From positions 1 through 24,170 of IMG/VR virus record IMGVR_UViG_3300027782_003934: a stretch of 24,170 nt of DNA. The stretch is one strand, 5' to 3'. The notes beneath the pieces were generated by a model. It made no database searches and was not told the DNA's origin. It saw nothing but the letters and a program-made list of their open reading frames with translations. The stretch is from a virus. Shown here piece by piece: positions 7,341-12,604 of the stretch. The position numbers were made by a program, and so were the translations under genes. Positions within the stretch are counted from its first letter, which is position 1. Each line of letters opens with the position of its first letter.

Positions 7341-7368
7341 AGTATAACATACTTAATACATATGTCAA
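7341..7368 (-). promoter_or_regulatory. Near-consensus sigma-70 promoter for the SGNH-epimerase operon
   Basis: The -35 is TTGACA (7363-7368), the -10 is TATACT (7341-7346) and the spacer is 16 bp. It starts immediately after the terminator of pqqA. Confidence 0.8.
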
Positions 7369-7391
7369 GAGAAGACCCACCGAAGTGGGCC
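7366..7391 (-). terminator. Terminator hairpin after pqqA
   Basis: The RNA would form GGCCCAC-TTCG-GTGGGTC (7374-7391), a 7-bp stem with one G-U pair closed by a stable UUCG loop. A modest pyrimidine tract TTCTCTT follows. It separates pqqA from the next promoter. Confidence 0.65.
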
Positions 7392-7407
7392 ATTCTTTTA
7401 GTTCCTA

Positions 7408-7479
7408 TTAACGATTCATCACGTACATAGTGATTTCGAACCCGTAACGCATTTCAACTGCTTCTGGTGTTGTCCACAT
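7408..7479 (-). CDS. pqqA: Coenzyme PQQ precursor peptide PqqA
   Basis: This 23-codon gene encodes a peptide that begins MWTTPEAVE and continues MRYGFEITMYVMNR. It matches the PqqA pattern at W2, P5, R11, G13, E15, T17, Y19 and R23. In characterised systems, the Glu (E15) and Tyr (Y19) are cross-linked by PqqE, with PqqD as chaperone, and become the backbone of pyrroloquinoline quinone. An AAAGGAG ribosome-binding site sits seven bases upstream of the ATG. A -10 element and inverted repeat lie upstream and a terminator downstream, so it is a monocistronic unit or the end of one. No other pqq gene is in the window, so it would depend on host PqqBCDE. Confidence 0.88.
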   Translation of the reverse strand: MWTTPEAVEMRYGFEITMYVMNR

Positions 7480-7537
7480 AGTATTTCTCCTTTGGTTAAC
7501 AAAATTACATACTGTCTGTGTAACTGTATGTATCGTT

Positions 7538-7568
7538 ATTATATGATAGAATCACCACAGATCATATA
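7538..7568 (-). promoter_or_regulatory. Probable pqqA promoter with inverted repeat
   Basis: A consensus -10 TATAAT (7538-7543) lies about 60 bases before pqqA, but there is no good -35. An 8-bp inverted repeat TATATGAT/ATCATATA (7540-7547 and 7561-7568), centres 21 bp apart, overlaps the -10 and the -35 zone and could be a regulator site. Confidence 0.5.
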
Positions 7569-7647
7569 GTGAAAATCATTAAAAGGAGTTAGTGTTAGTA
7601 CTGGTTACGGATTCCAGTGATACCTTATCTTGTATCCGATTTACTTA

Positions 7648-7947
7648 TTAAACTATTTTTTGTTCTGGTTCAACAAAAGCAATTATCTCTGTACCTTGAT
7701 CATCTAGGCCACCTTCTGGAAAAGGCCATGCTGCTTGAGCAACGTGTTCTTCTTCCGACATTTCTTCGTAATTTTCTTCAGAGTCTTCATCATCTGGTAT
7801 TGATACTACTGACAACATAACTTTGTCGTATGCTGATAGTTCGTCAACTAGATCTTTCACCTGTTGTAAAATCTCCAAGCCGTTGTATGCACTATCATCT
7901 AATTCTAAACTAACATTCAACCCGTGTACTGTCATTTCAAGTTTCAT
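7648..7947 (-). CDS. Acidic hypothetical protein
   Basis: The 99-residue protein is strongly acidic, with a run near the middle (DDEDSEENYEEMSEEEH) and no membrane helix. The N-terminal part alternates polar and hydrophobic residues (MKLEMTVHGLNVSLELDD) as in a small beta-rich fold. The frame opens at 7983, but the ATG at 7947 has a well-placed AAGGAG. I do not recognise a family. It lies between the glycosyltransferase and pqqA; a DNA-mimic or protein-binding role is conceivable from the charge alone but is speculation. Confidence 0.65.
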   Translation of the reverse strand: MKLEMTVHGLNVSLELDDSAYNGLEILQQVKDLVDELSAYDKVMLSVVSIPDDEDSEENYEEMSEEEHVAQAAWPFPEGGLDDQGTEIIAFVEPEQKIV

Positions 7948-8004
7948 TTTGAGCTCCTTGTGGTTAGTGTGCTTGTGACACACACCTATTTAAGTGATGT
8001 TCGA

Positions 8005-9012
8005 TTACAAAGATTTTACAGCTACTAGATTGTCACGAAATATTTCCCAGGCCTTTTCCCAAGTCCAACGAGAACTGCCCGCTAATACCTTGGCTCTATT
8101 TAATTTTAACGCATCATGCACTGCTTGAGCCAAGTCTTCACGCATACAGCCAGTGATGCCTTCATCTATGACATCTAACGGGCCTTGACAAGGATAAGCA
8201 GCTACGGGAGTGCCGCAGGCCATTGCTTCAATCATAACAAGCCCAAATGTTTCCCAACGACTAGGGAACACAAATACATCTGCCATGGCAAAATATTTGG
8301 CTAATTCTTGACCGCGCTTGGCGCCTACAAATTTTACATTGGGGTACTGTGCCTTGTACTCTTCCAACATGGGACCATCGCCTACCATGAATTTGACGCC
8401 CTCATAGGGCATTTCAAAATATGCTTCTAGATTCTTTTCTTTGCTGACTCTGCTGACACATACCAAGATAGGACCATTTGTCACTGTGCCTGTTCTTTGA
8501 CTTGGATTGAATATAGTTCTATCCACACCACGAGTCCAAGGAACAACATCGCCATCAAATCCGTGTGCCCGTAACTCTTGAACCATGGTATCTGTGGTGG
8601 TTAATACTTTGCCTGCGTGTTTGTGGAACCATCGCACTAAAGGCCAAGTAAGTGCCTCAGGGATTCCAAATAGGGCTCTAAGTCCTTCAGGGAACTTAGT
8701 ATGATAAGCAGTATTGTAGCGAAGATTATGTTTTGAAAGATATTTTCTAGCAGACAGACCAACAGGACCTTCTGTGGCGATATGGTAATAATCCGCACCG
8801 ACCGCCTCAATCTTCTTGCCCATCTGCCTGGTAACGGCAATCTTGACTTCGTTGTAGCCAGGACAATCAAAGTAGCGGAAGTCCCTGGGAGTAATGTAAA
8901 CAACGTGATAACCATCCAGAATCGCACAAGCTTCAATGTTTTTGTAGGTCGTGACCACGCCATTTATCTGCTCCGGTAAGTTATCAGTTATTATAAGTAT
9001 CGTCTTTGTCAT
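8005..9012 (-). CDS. GT4-type glycosyltransferase, probable diacylglycerol glycosyltransferase (Agt-like)
   Basis: The 335-residue protein is a GT-B fold enzyme. The N-terminal domain opens with ILIITDNLPEQINGVVTT, an acceptor-side start seen in SqdX/MGDG-synthase-like lipid glycosyltransferases. The C-terminal domain holds VSRVSKEKN (Arg188, Lys191) and the E-x7-E nucleotide-sugar motif ETFGLVMIEAM (Glu254, Glu262). It overlaps the end of the plcP-like gene by 29 bases. In marine and soil proteobacteria the same pair (plcP with agt) makes glycolipids: PlcP releases diacylglycerol and Agt adds a sugar. I infer that function here from sequence type plus neighbour. An alternative is glycosylation of lipopolysaccharide. 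Confidence 0.82.
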   Translation of the reverse strand: MTKTILIITDNLPEQINGVVTTYKNIEACAILDGYHVVYITPRDFRYFDCPGYNEVKIAVTRQMGKKIEAVGADYYHIATEGPVGLSARKYLSKHNLRYNTAYHTKFPEGLRALFGIPEALTWPLVRWFHKHAGKVLTTTDTMVQELRAHGFDGDVVPWTRGVDRTIFNPSQRTGTVTNGPILVCVSRVSKEKNLEAYFEMPYEGVKFMVGDGPMLEEYKAQYPNVKFVGAKRGQELAKYFAMADVFVFPSRWETFGLVMIEAMACGTPVAAYPCQGPLDVIDEGITGCMREDLAQAVHDALKLNRAKVLAGSSRWTWEKAWEIFRDNLVAVKSL

Positions 9013-9757
9013 TCTGTTTGGTCCATGTTACAATTTCCCAACGGCCATCGTGATGTTCCACAAGTGCTGTGCATGACTCAACCCAGTCTCCGTCATTCAT
9101 GTATGCGACGCCGTTGATTTCTTTGATCTCTGCGTGGTGTATGTGTCCACAGATGACACCATCAAAGCCACGTTTCTTGCAGTAGTTAGCCAAGTTCTCT
9201 TCAAACTTGAACACAAAGTCTACTGCTTTTTTAACCTTGTACTTAAGATACTTGCTAAGGCTAAAGTACCCAAAACCCATGCGCCGACGAATCCAATTAA
9301 ATTTATTGTTGAGTGTAAGAACAATGTCATATGCTTTGTCTCCTAGGAACGCTATCCACGGTGCCAATCTAGTAATACCATCAAATAGATCCCCGTGTAC
9401 TACCAAATAGTGTTTGCCATCGGCACCTATGTGTTCTGTTTGATTGTGTATTTCAATAAGACCAAATGAGAAACCATAAGGTATCATTGGCCTTAAAAAC
9501 TCATCATGATTGCCTGCTATGAATACCACACGGGTACCACGTTTGGCGTGTCCGAGAACTCTGCGAACCACGTTGGTATGGCTCTGTTTCCAACGCCATT
9601 TGTTTTGTTGTATCTTCCACGCATCGATGATATCTCCTACGAGATACAGCGTGTCACAAGAATTGTGTTTGAGGAAGTTGTTGAGCTTGTCTGCTTGACA
9701 ATCTCGTGTGCCTAAGTGTACGTCAGAAATAAAAATGCTACGATAAGTTTTCTGCAT
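8984..9757 (-). CDS. PlcP-like phospholipase C (metallophosphoesterase, COG2908-type)
   Basis: The 257-residue protein has the full calcineurin-like metal site: SDVHLGTRDCQ (D12, H14), VGDIID (D42), AGNHDEF (N83, H84), VVHGDLFD (H121) and CGHIHH (H205, H207). The text between motifs (FLGDKAYDIVLTLN, NWIRRRMG, GDWVESCTALVEHHDGRWEI) follows the PlcP branch known from rhizobia and marine bacteria rather than true LpxH. PlcP hydrolyses phosphatidylglycerol and phosphatidylethanolamine to diacylglycerol when phosphate is scarce. Annotation tools usually name it UDP-2,3-diacylglucosamine diphosphatase. It is coupled to the glycosyltransferase downstream. A 12-bp inverted repeat flanks its start codon. 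Confidence 0.85.
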   Translation of the reverse strand: MQKTYRSIFISDVHLGTRDCQADKLNNFLKHNSCDTLYLVGDIIDAWKIQQNKWRWKQSHTNVVRRVLGHAKRGTRVVFIAGNHDEFLRPMIPYGFSFGLIEIHNQTEHIGADGKHYLVVHGDLFDGITRLAPWIAFLGDKAYDIVLTLNNKFNWIRRRMGFGYFSLSKYLKYKVKKAVDFVFKFEENLANYCKKRGFDGVICGHIHHAEIKEINGVAYMNDGDWVESCTALVEHHDGRWEIVTWTKQNDKDDTYNN

Positions 9758-9777
9758 AGCAGTATTTATCGTAGCAT
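9735..9777 (-). repeat. 12-bp perfect inverted repeat flanking the plcP start codon
   Basis: The arms are ATGCTACGATAA (9735-9746) and TTATCGTAGCAT (9766-9777), separated by 19 bases that contain the ATG (9755-9757). In RNA this would be a 12-bp stem with the start codon in its loop. In DNA it could be an operator. The upstream arm also contains the late-promoter-like TAAATACT. Confidence 0.75.
9761..9770 (-). promoter_or_regulatory. Late-promoter-like element before plcP
   Basis: The minus strand reads GATAAATACT only a few bases before the plcP ATG. If it acts as a T4-type late promoter, the transcript would start at or very near the start codon. Confidence 0.4.
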
Positions 9778-9801
9778 GGTGTGTGTAATATTACAGTTGT
9801 G

Positions 9802-9960
9802 TTAAATCTGTACCAAGGTCCATTTACGTGTAAATGATTTGCCTTCGGCCTTGTGTTTCAGTATCTTAGCGAACTCTTTTTTACGAAGTTCGGAAACCGT
9901 TTCTGTATCATGGTCGACGCAAGCCCTGTACAGTTTAGCTAATAGCTTTTGCTGTTTCAT
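9802..9960 (-). CDS. Small basic protein of unknown function
   Basis: This 52-codon gene starts with MKQQKLLAKLYRACVDHD and ends KSFTRKWTLVQI. It has an AGGAGG ribosome-binding site nine bases before the ATG, strong support for translation. It is Lys-rich and predicted helical, without a recognisable motif. It lies between ahpD and plcP in the same direction and probably the same transcript. A possible late-like element (AATAAATA) occurs just upstream in the ahpD tail. Confidence 0.75.
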   Translation of the reverse strand: MKQQKLLAKLYRACVDHDTETVSELRKKEFAKILKHKAEGKSFTRKWTLVQI

Positions 9961-9986
9961 GGTTGTGTCCTCCTGTACTTTATTTA

Positions 9987-10493
9987 TTAACTGTTTAACA
10001 CTTTTGCCACGGAATTCATTACACTGGCAATGCGGCCAATATCACGAAGCTGTTCTACAGTATAGCCTTCTTGTTTGAGTGTTTCGTAATGTGCTTTCAC
10101 ACAGAAGTGACACTTGCCTACAATACTTGCAGCCAAACTAAATGCTTCAAAGTTTACCTTGGTAGTTCCACCGTGACTTGCAATGGCATTCATCCGTAGT
10201 CCTGCTGGCAATCCTTTCAATGCTGGATCATCGGCCATTTCAACATATGGATACCATACATTGTTCTGTGCCATGATGCTTGCGGCTGTCATTGCTGAGT
10301 CAGCATGTACAGGAGCATCTGCTAACAAGACAGCTAATACTTTACCGTTGCCAGTTGCGGCTAGGGCAGCTACAGCACAACCCATGGCCACATCCGCATT
10401 CAACGTACTACGCACAAGCACAGCATCAAGATTTAACTTGGTGTCCTTGGCGTAGTCTGGCAACGCTTCTTTGATAGCGTCAATGAATGCCAT
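9987..10493 (-). CDS. ahpD: Alkylhydroperoxidase AhpD
   Basis: The 168-residue protein has the AhpD active site GKCHFCVKAH with Cys128, His129, Cys131 and His135, plus Glu116 in VNFEAFSLA. These match mycobacterial AhpD Glu118, Cys130, His132, Cys133 and His137 in type and spacing apart from small offsets. AhpD is a thiol reductase that passes electrons from lipoamide-bearing proteins to AhpC, and has weak peroxidase activity itself. Its ATG overlaps the ahpC stop in TAATG. Length and residues are intact, so it should be functional if host dihydrolipoamide is available. Confidence 0.93.
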   Translation of the reverse strand: MAFIDAIKEALPDYAKDTKLNLDAVLVRSTLNADVAMGCAVAALAATGNGKVLAVLLADAPVHADSAMTAASIMAQNNVWYPYVEMADDPALKGLPAGLRMNAIASHGGTTKVNFEAFSLAASIVGKCHFCVKAHYETLKQEGYTVEQLRDIGRIASVMNSVAKVLNS

Positions 10494-11050
10494 TACAGTG
10501 TCTCTCCGCCTACTGTACGGTTACAAGCACATAACTCGCCGGTCTGTAGTGCATCCAATACACGCAATGTTTCTTCTGGGCTACGGCCAACGTTCAAGTT
10601 GTTGACAGTCACGTGTTGGATAACGTTGTCTGGATCAACAATGAATGTTGCACGAAGTGCGGCACCTGCGGGAGCATAGAACACGCCAAGCTGATTGATC
10701 AGGCTTAGATCTTCCATAGTCTCGTCATTCCAACGTTGGATGTCAGCGAACTGGTTGTGTGTGATCTTCTTCAAATCAGCGTGGGCCATTTGCCATGCAG
10801 TCTTACAAAACTCATTATCTGTGCTACCTGTTAGCAATACTGCATCGCGGTCAGTAAAGTCGCCTGTTAGTTTGTCGTAGGCTACAATTTCTGTAGGGCA
10901 AACGAATGTAAAGTCTTTTGGGTAGTACACGATTACTTTCCATTTGCCAGGAAAGCTCTCATCTGTGATTGTAAAGTATGCGTCTTCTGGTTGTCCCGGC
11001 TTAACACCTGTGACTGCGAATTTTTCTAATTTATCACCAACTGTTTTCAT
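10493..11050 (-). CDS. ahpC: Alkyl hydroperoxide reductase AhpC (2-Cys peroxiredoxin)
   Basis: The 185-residue peroxiredoxin has the peroxidatic cysteine in YPKDFTFVCPTEI (Cys51) and a resolving pair in ELCACN (Cys174, Cys176). The CAC tail is the type found in AhpC proteins that work with AhpD, as in Mycobacterium, rather than with AhpF. It reduces hydrogen peroxide, alkyl peroxides and peroxynitrite. The gene has its own promoter (11106-11134) and an AAGGAG ribosome-binding site, and is coupled to ahpD. Peroxiredoxins are rare in phage genomes, so this is an acquired host gene. Confidence 0.95.
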   Translation of the reverse strand: MKTVGDKLEKFAVTGVKPGQPEDAYFTITDESFPGKWKVIVYYPKDFTFVCPTEIVAYDKLTGDFTDRDAVLLTGSTDNEFCKTAWQMAHADLKKITHNQFADIQRWNDETMEDLSLINQLGVFYAPAGAALRATFIVDPDNVIQHVTVNNLNVGRSPEETLRVLDALQTGELCACNRTVGGETL

Positions 11051-11105
11051 ATCTTCTCCTTGTGTGTGTTGAAAACTAACTCTTCAGTGTTTATACTGAT
11101 ATTAT

Positions 11106-11134
11106 ATTGTACGTTTATTTAACCTATAGGTCAA
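11106..11134 (-). promoter_or_regulatory. ahpC promoter with ACCTATAGGT palindrome
   Basis: The -35 is TTGACC (11129-11134), the -10 is TACAAT (11106-11111) and the spacer is 17 bp. A perfect 10-bp palindrome ACCTATAGGT (11122-11131) overlaps the -35. A near copy, ACTATAGGT, lies at 11174-11182. Both could bind a regulator. The flanks are AT-rich. The whole ahpC-upstream gap (11051-11224) holds no other gene. Confidence 0.7.
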
Positions 11135-11224
11135 GCGATTTTAATAGATTTTTCAATAAATGTTTTAATGACGACTATAGGTTTTTTTAATAATAAAAAG
11201 GACTTGTTATGGCGTATGAATTAA

Positions 11225-12121
11225 TTATACAACTGGAATGTATTCGATGCCAGTCGTGGCCAACCCTACCAAACCAATTGTAGTTTCAAATGTTGCCAAT
11301 TCGCTAGCAGCAACCAATACATCAGCTTGACTATATTTGTTGCCCGACATCCAATTTAACAAATTTTGTGTATCAGTGTAGGTAGCATTGGTACCCATAA
11401 CATTTTTGTAAACATGCTTGATAAATGTTTCATCACTGACACCGCCAGCATCTGCTTTATACACATCGGTGTTTAAAATTGCTGCGGCTAATTGTTTGTT
11501 GGTCCATCCTTGGTCTGCAAAATAAATTCCAAGGCCTTTGTATGTAGCAGTTACATCAGTTACACCAAGTGCGGCCGACAATAATGCGTATACGTCTCCT
11601 GCGCGGCCTGCTGCATCATAGGCAATGGCTTTGTCTGTGAACACAACACGTTCATGATCAGCAATATTAAATTCAACATTGGCGGCCAATGAGCTATTCA
11701 ATTTAATGTTATTGATTGTTTTGGTAATAGCATATTCTGTGCTGGCACCTCCTACAGTGTACGTGTCAACTCCTGCTGTTCCAGTAACATCGACTAGCAC
11801 ATCAATAGTACCGTCACCGACTCGACCAGTTCCAATAACTCCAAAGGTTGCAACTTTGCCTAATGTGCCTACTGTAGCTACTGTGACAATTAGGTTGTTG
11901 GTTGATGTTCCACCGAGTGCTGTTCCTGCCAGAGTAATTGTATCACCGGCTGCATATCCGCTGCCTGCACTTGCGGCTAGTGAATCAAGAACAACAGAAT
12001 ATGTTCCGTTGGTTTTTGTTACATCAAATGTTGCACCGTCGCCTGAACCGCCTGTGATGCCAGTTAAATTTTGATATGTTGCATTAATTGGTTTGTCTTT
12101 AATGGTAATTGTGGTTGTCAT
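11225..12121 (-). CDS. Glycine-rich beta-structured protein with DUF4214-like C-terminal domain
   Basis: The 298-residue protein starts at the ATG at 12121, eight bases after AAAGGAG; the frame could open at 12151 but without a site. Residues about 15-110 hold Gly/Thr/Val-rich beta segments (GSGYAAGDTITLAGTALGG) as in phage fibre and adhesin domains. The last third (about 175-290) is helical and resembles DUF4214, with FIKHVYKNVMG and a following W-M-S-G-N-K-Y-S. DUF4214 domains occur in surface-layer and secreted repeat proteins. It has its own promoter and palindrome. It may be a virion decoration or a secreted protein; no signal peptide is visible. Confidence 0.65.
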   Translation of the reverse strand: MTTTITIKDKPINATYQNLTGITGGSGDGATFDVTKTNGTYSVVLDSLAASAGSGYAAGDTITLAGTALGGTSTNNLIVTVATVGTLGKVATFGVIGTGRVGDGTIDVLVDVTGTAGVDTYTVGGASTEYAITKTINNIKLNSSLAANVEFNIADHERVVFTDKAIAYDAAGRAGDVYALLSAALGVTDVTATYKGLGIYFADQGWTNKQLAAAILNTDVYKADAGGVSDETFIKHVYKNVMGTNATYTDTQNLLNWMSGNKYSQADVLVAASELATFETTIGLVGLATTGIEYIPVV

Positions 12122-12150
12122 AATTTCTCCTTTTGATATATGATCATACA

Positions 12151-12194
12151 ATTATACATAAGTTATCAAACAAAACTTGTGCGTACACGCACAA
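12151..12194 (-). promoter_or_regulatory. Promoter with 18-bp palindrome upstream of the DUF4214-like gene
   Basis: A consensus -10 TATAAT lies at 12151-12156 with no good -35. An 18-bp palindrome TTGTGCGTACACGCACAA (12177-12194; arms of 8 bp) covers the position of the -35. This is the layout of a repressor or activator site. Confidence 0.5.
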
Positions 12195-12222
12195 CTTCGA
12201 CACGATAATTAGTTGACATTGC

Positions 12223-12248
12223 CAAAAAGAAACCCGCCGAAGCGGGTT
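12223..12248 (-). terminator. Strong intrinsic terminator of the tmRNA transcript
   Basis: The RNA forms AACCCGC-TTCG-GCGGGTT (12231-12248), a 7-bp GC-rich stem with a UUCG loop, followed by TCTTTTT. It ends the csp-tmRNA transcript. Confidence 0.9.
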
Positions 12249-12294
12249 CTGCTATTTTGGATTACAAGGTATAACTACCTCGGACCGCTGTTTT

Positions 12295-12390
12295 TTAGGC
12301 AGCTAGGGCAAATCTGCTTTCATTAGCAGCACCGCGAACGGTGTTACCAGTGAAGCTCATTGCGCTGAAGTCAAATGTATCTGCTGTTGC
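12295..12390 (-). other. tmRNA proteolysis-tag reading frame
   Basis: The frame ends in TAA (12295-12297) after codons for AANESRFALAA, close to betaproteobacterial tags. The tag frame stays open back through pseudoknot 1. By position (about 86-94 bases from the coding-piece 5' end) the resume codon is the GCA at 12388-12390 or at 12382-12384, giving a tag of about 29-31 residues. The exact resume codon cannot be fixed by sight. Confidence 0.65.
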
Positions 12391-12475
12391 ATTTACGATT
12401 TTTGCTTGATTTACGGTCATCGCCTACCGTGTTGCCGTCTCTATTATCTCACCCTGTCGAAACCATGGCAGGCCC

Positions 12476-12536
12476 ATTATTAAGTACACTCAGCTTTCGC
12501 CTTGCTTCCAGAATACTCGGATCGGAGTATACTTAA
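12476..12536 (-). other. Intervening segment between tmRNA pieces
   Basis: The 61 bases between the acceptor 3' CCA and the coding-piece 5' G have complementary ends (TTAAGTATACTC with GAGTGTACTTAA). They would fold into a long hairpin next to the processing sites. In known split tmRNAs this segment is removed by tRNA-processing enzymes. Confidence 0.8.
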
Positions 12537-12604
12537 TGGTGGACCTGGCGGGAGTCGAACCCGCGTCCAGAATGCCTTCACTTTGAAGGGATTACAACAA
12601 TTCC

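Larger units (their letters stand above)
12250..12604 (-). ncRNA. ssrA: Permuted two-piece tmRNA
   Basis: The order on the minus strand is reversed from normal tmRNA. First comes the acceptor piece (12604 to 12537) with T-arm GACGCGGGTTCGACTCCCGCC and encoded 3' end CAGGTCCACCA. Then a 61-base insert follows, then the coding piece starting GGGCCTG at 12475 with GGTTTCGACAGGG. GGGCCTG pairs fully with CAGGTCC to make the acceptor stem, including the G3-U70 pair used by alanyl-tRNA synthetase. A pseudoknot 1 (ACGGT/ACCGT with GCGAT/ATCGT) and a tag frame ending SRFALAA follow. The RNA would rescue stalled ribosomes with SmpB. The 5' end overlaps the cold-shock gene stop region; ends are approximate. 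Confidence 0.93.

Noticed and set aside
7341-7568. PQQ- or metal-responsive riboswitch ahead of pqqA
   Set aside because: The 50-base leader is AU-rich without a stable multi-helix fold; the DNA inverted repeat is the stronger signal.
8984-9757. Annotation as LpxH (UDP-2,3-diacylglucosamine diphosphatase)
   Set aside because: The shared COG2908 fold makes this the default name, but the inter-motif text and the coupled lipid glycosyltransferase match PlcP. A phage has no evident use for lipid A synthesis. A tree would settle it.
11209-11283. Plus-strand 24-codon frame after AAAGGAC
   Set aside because: It would be the only plus-strand gene, it overlaps the end of the DUF4214-like gene, and its product has no recognisable feature.
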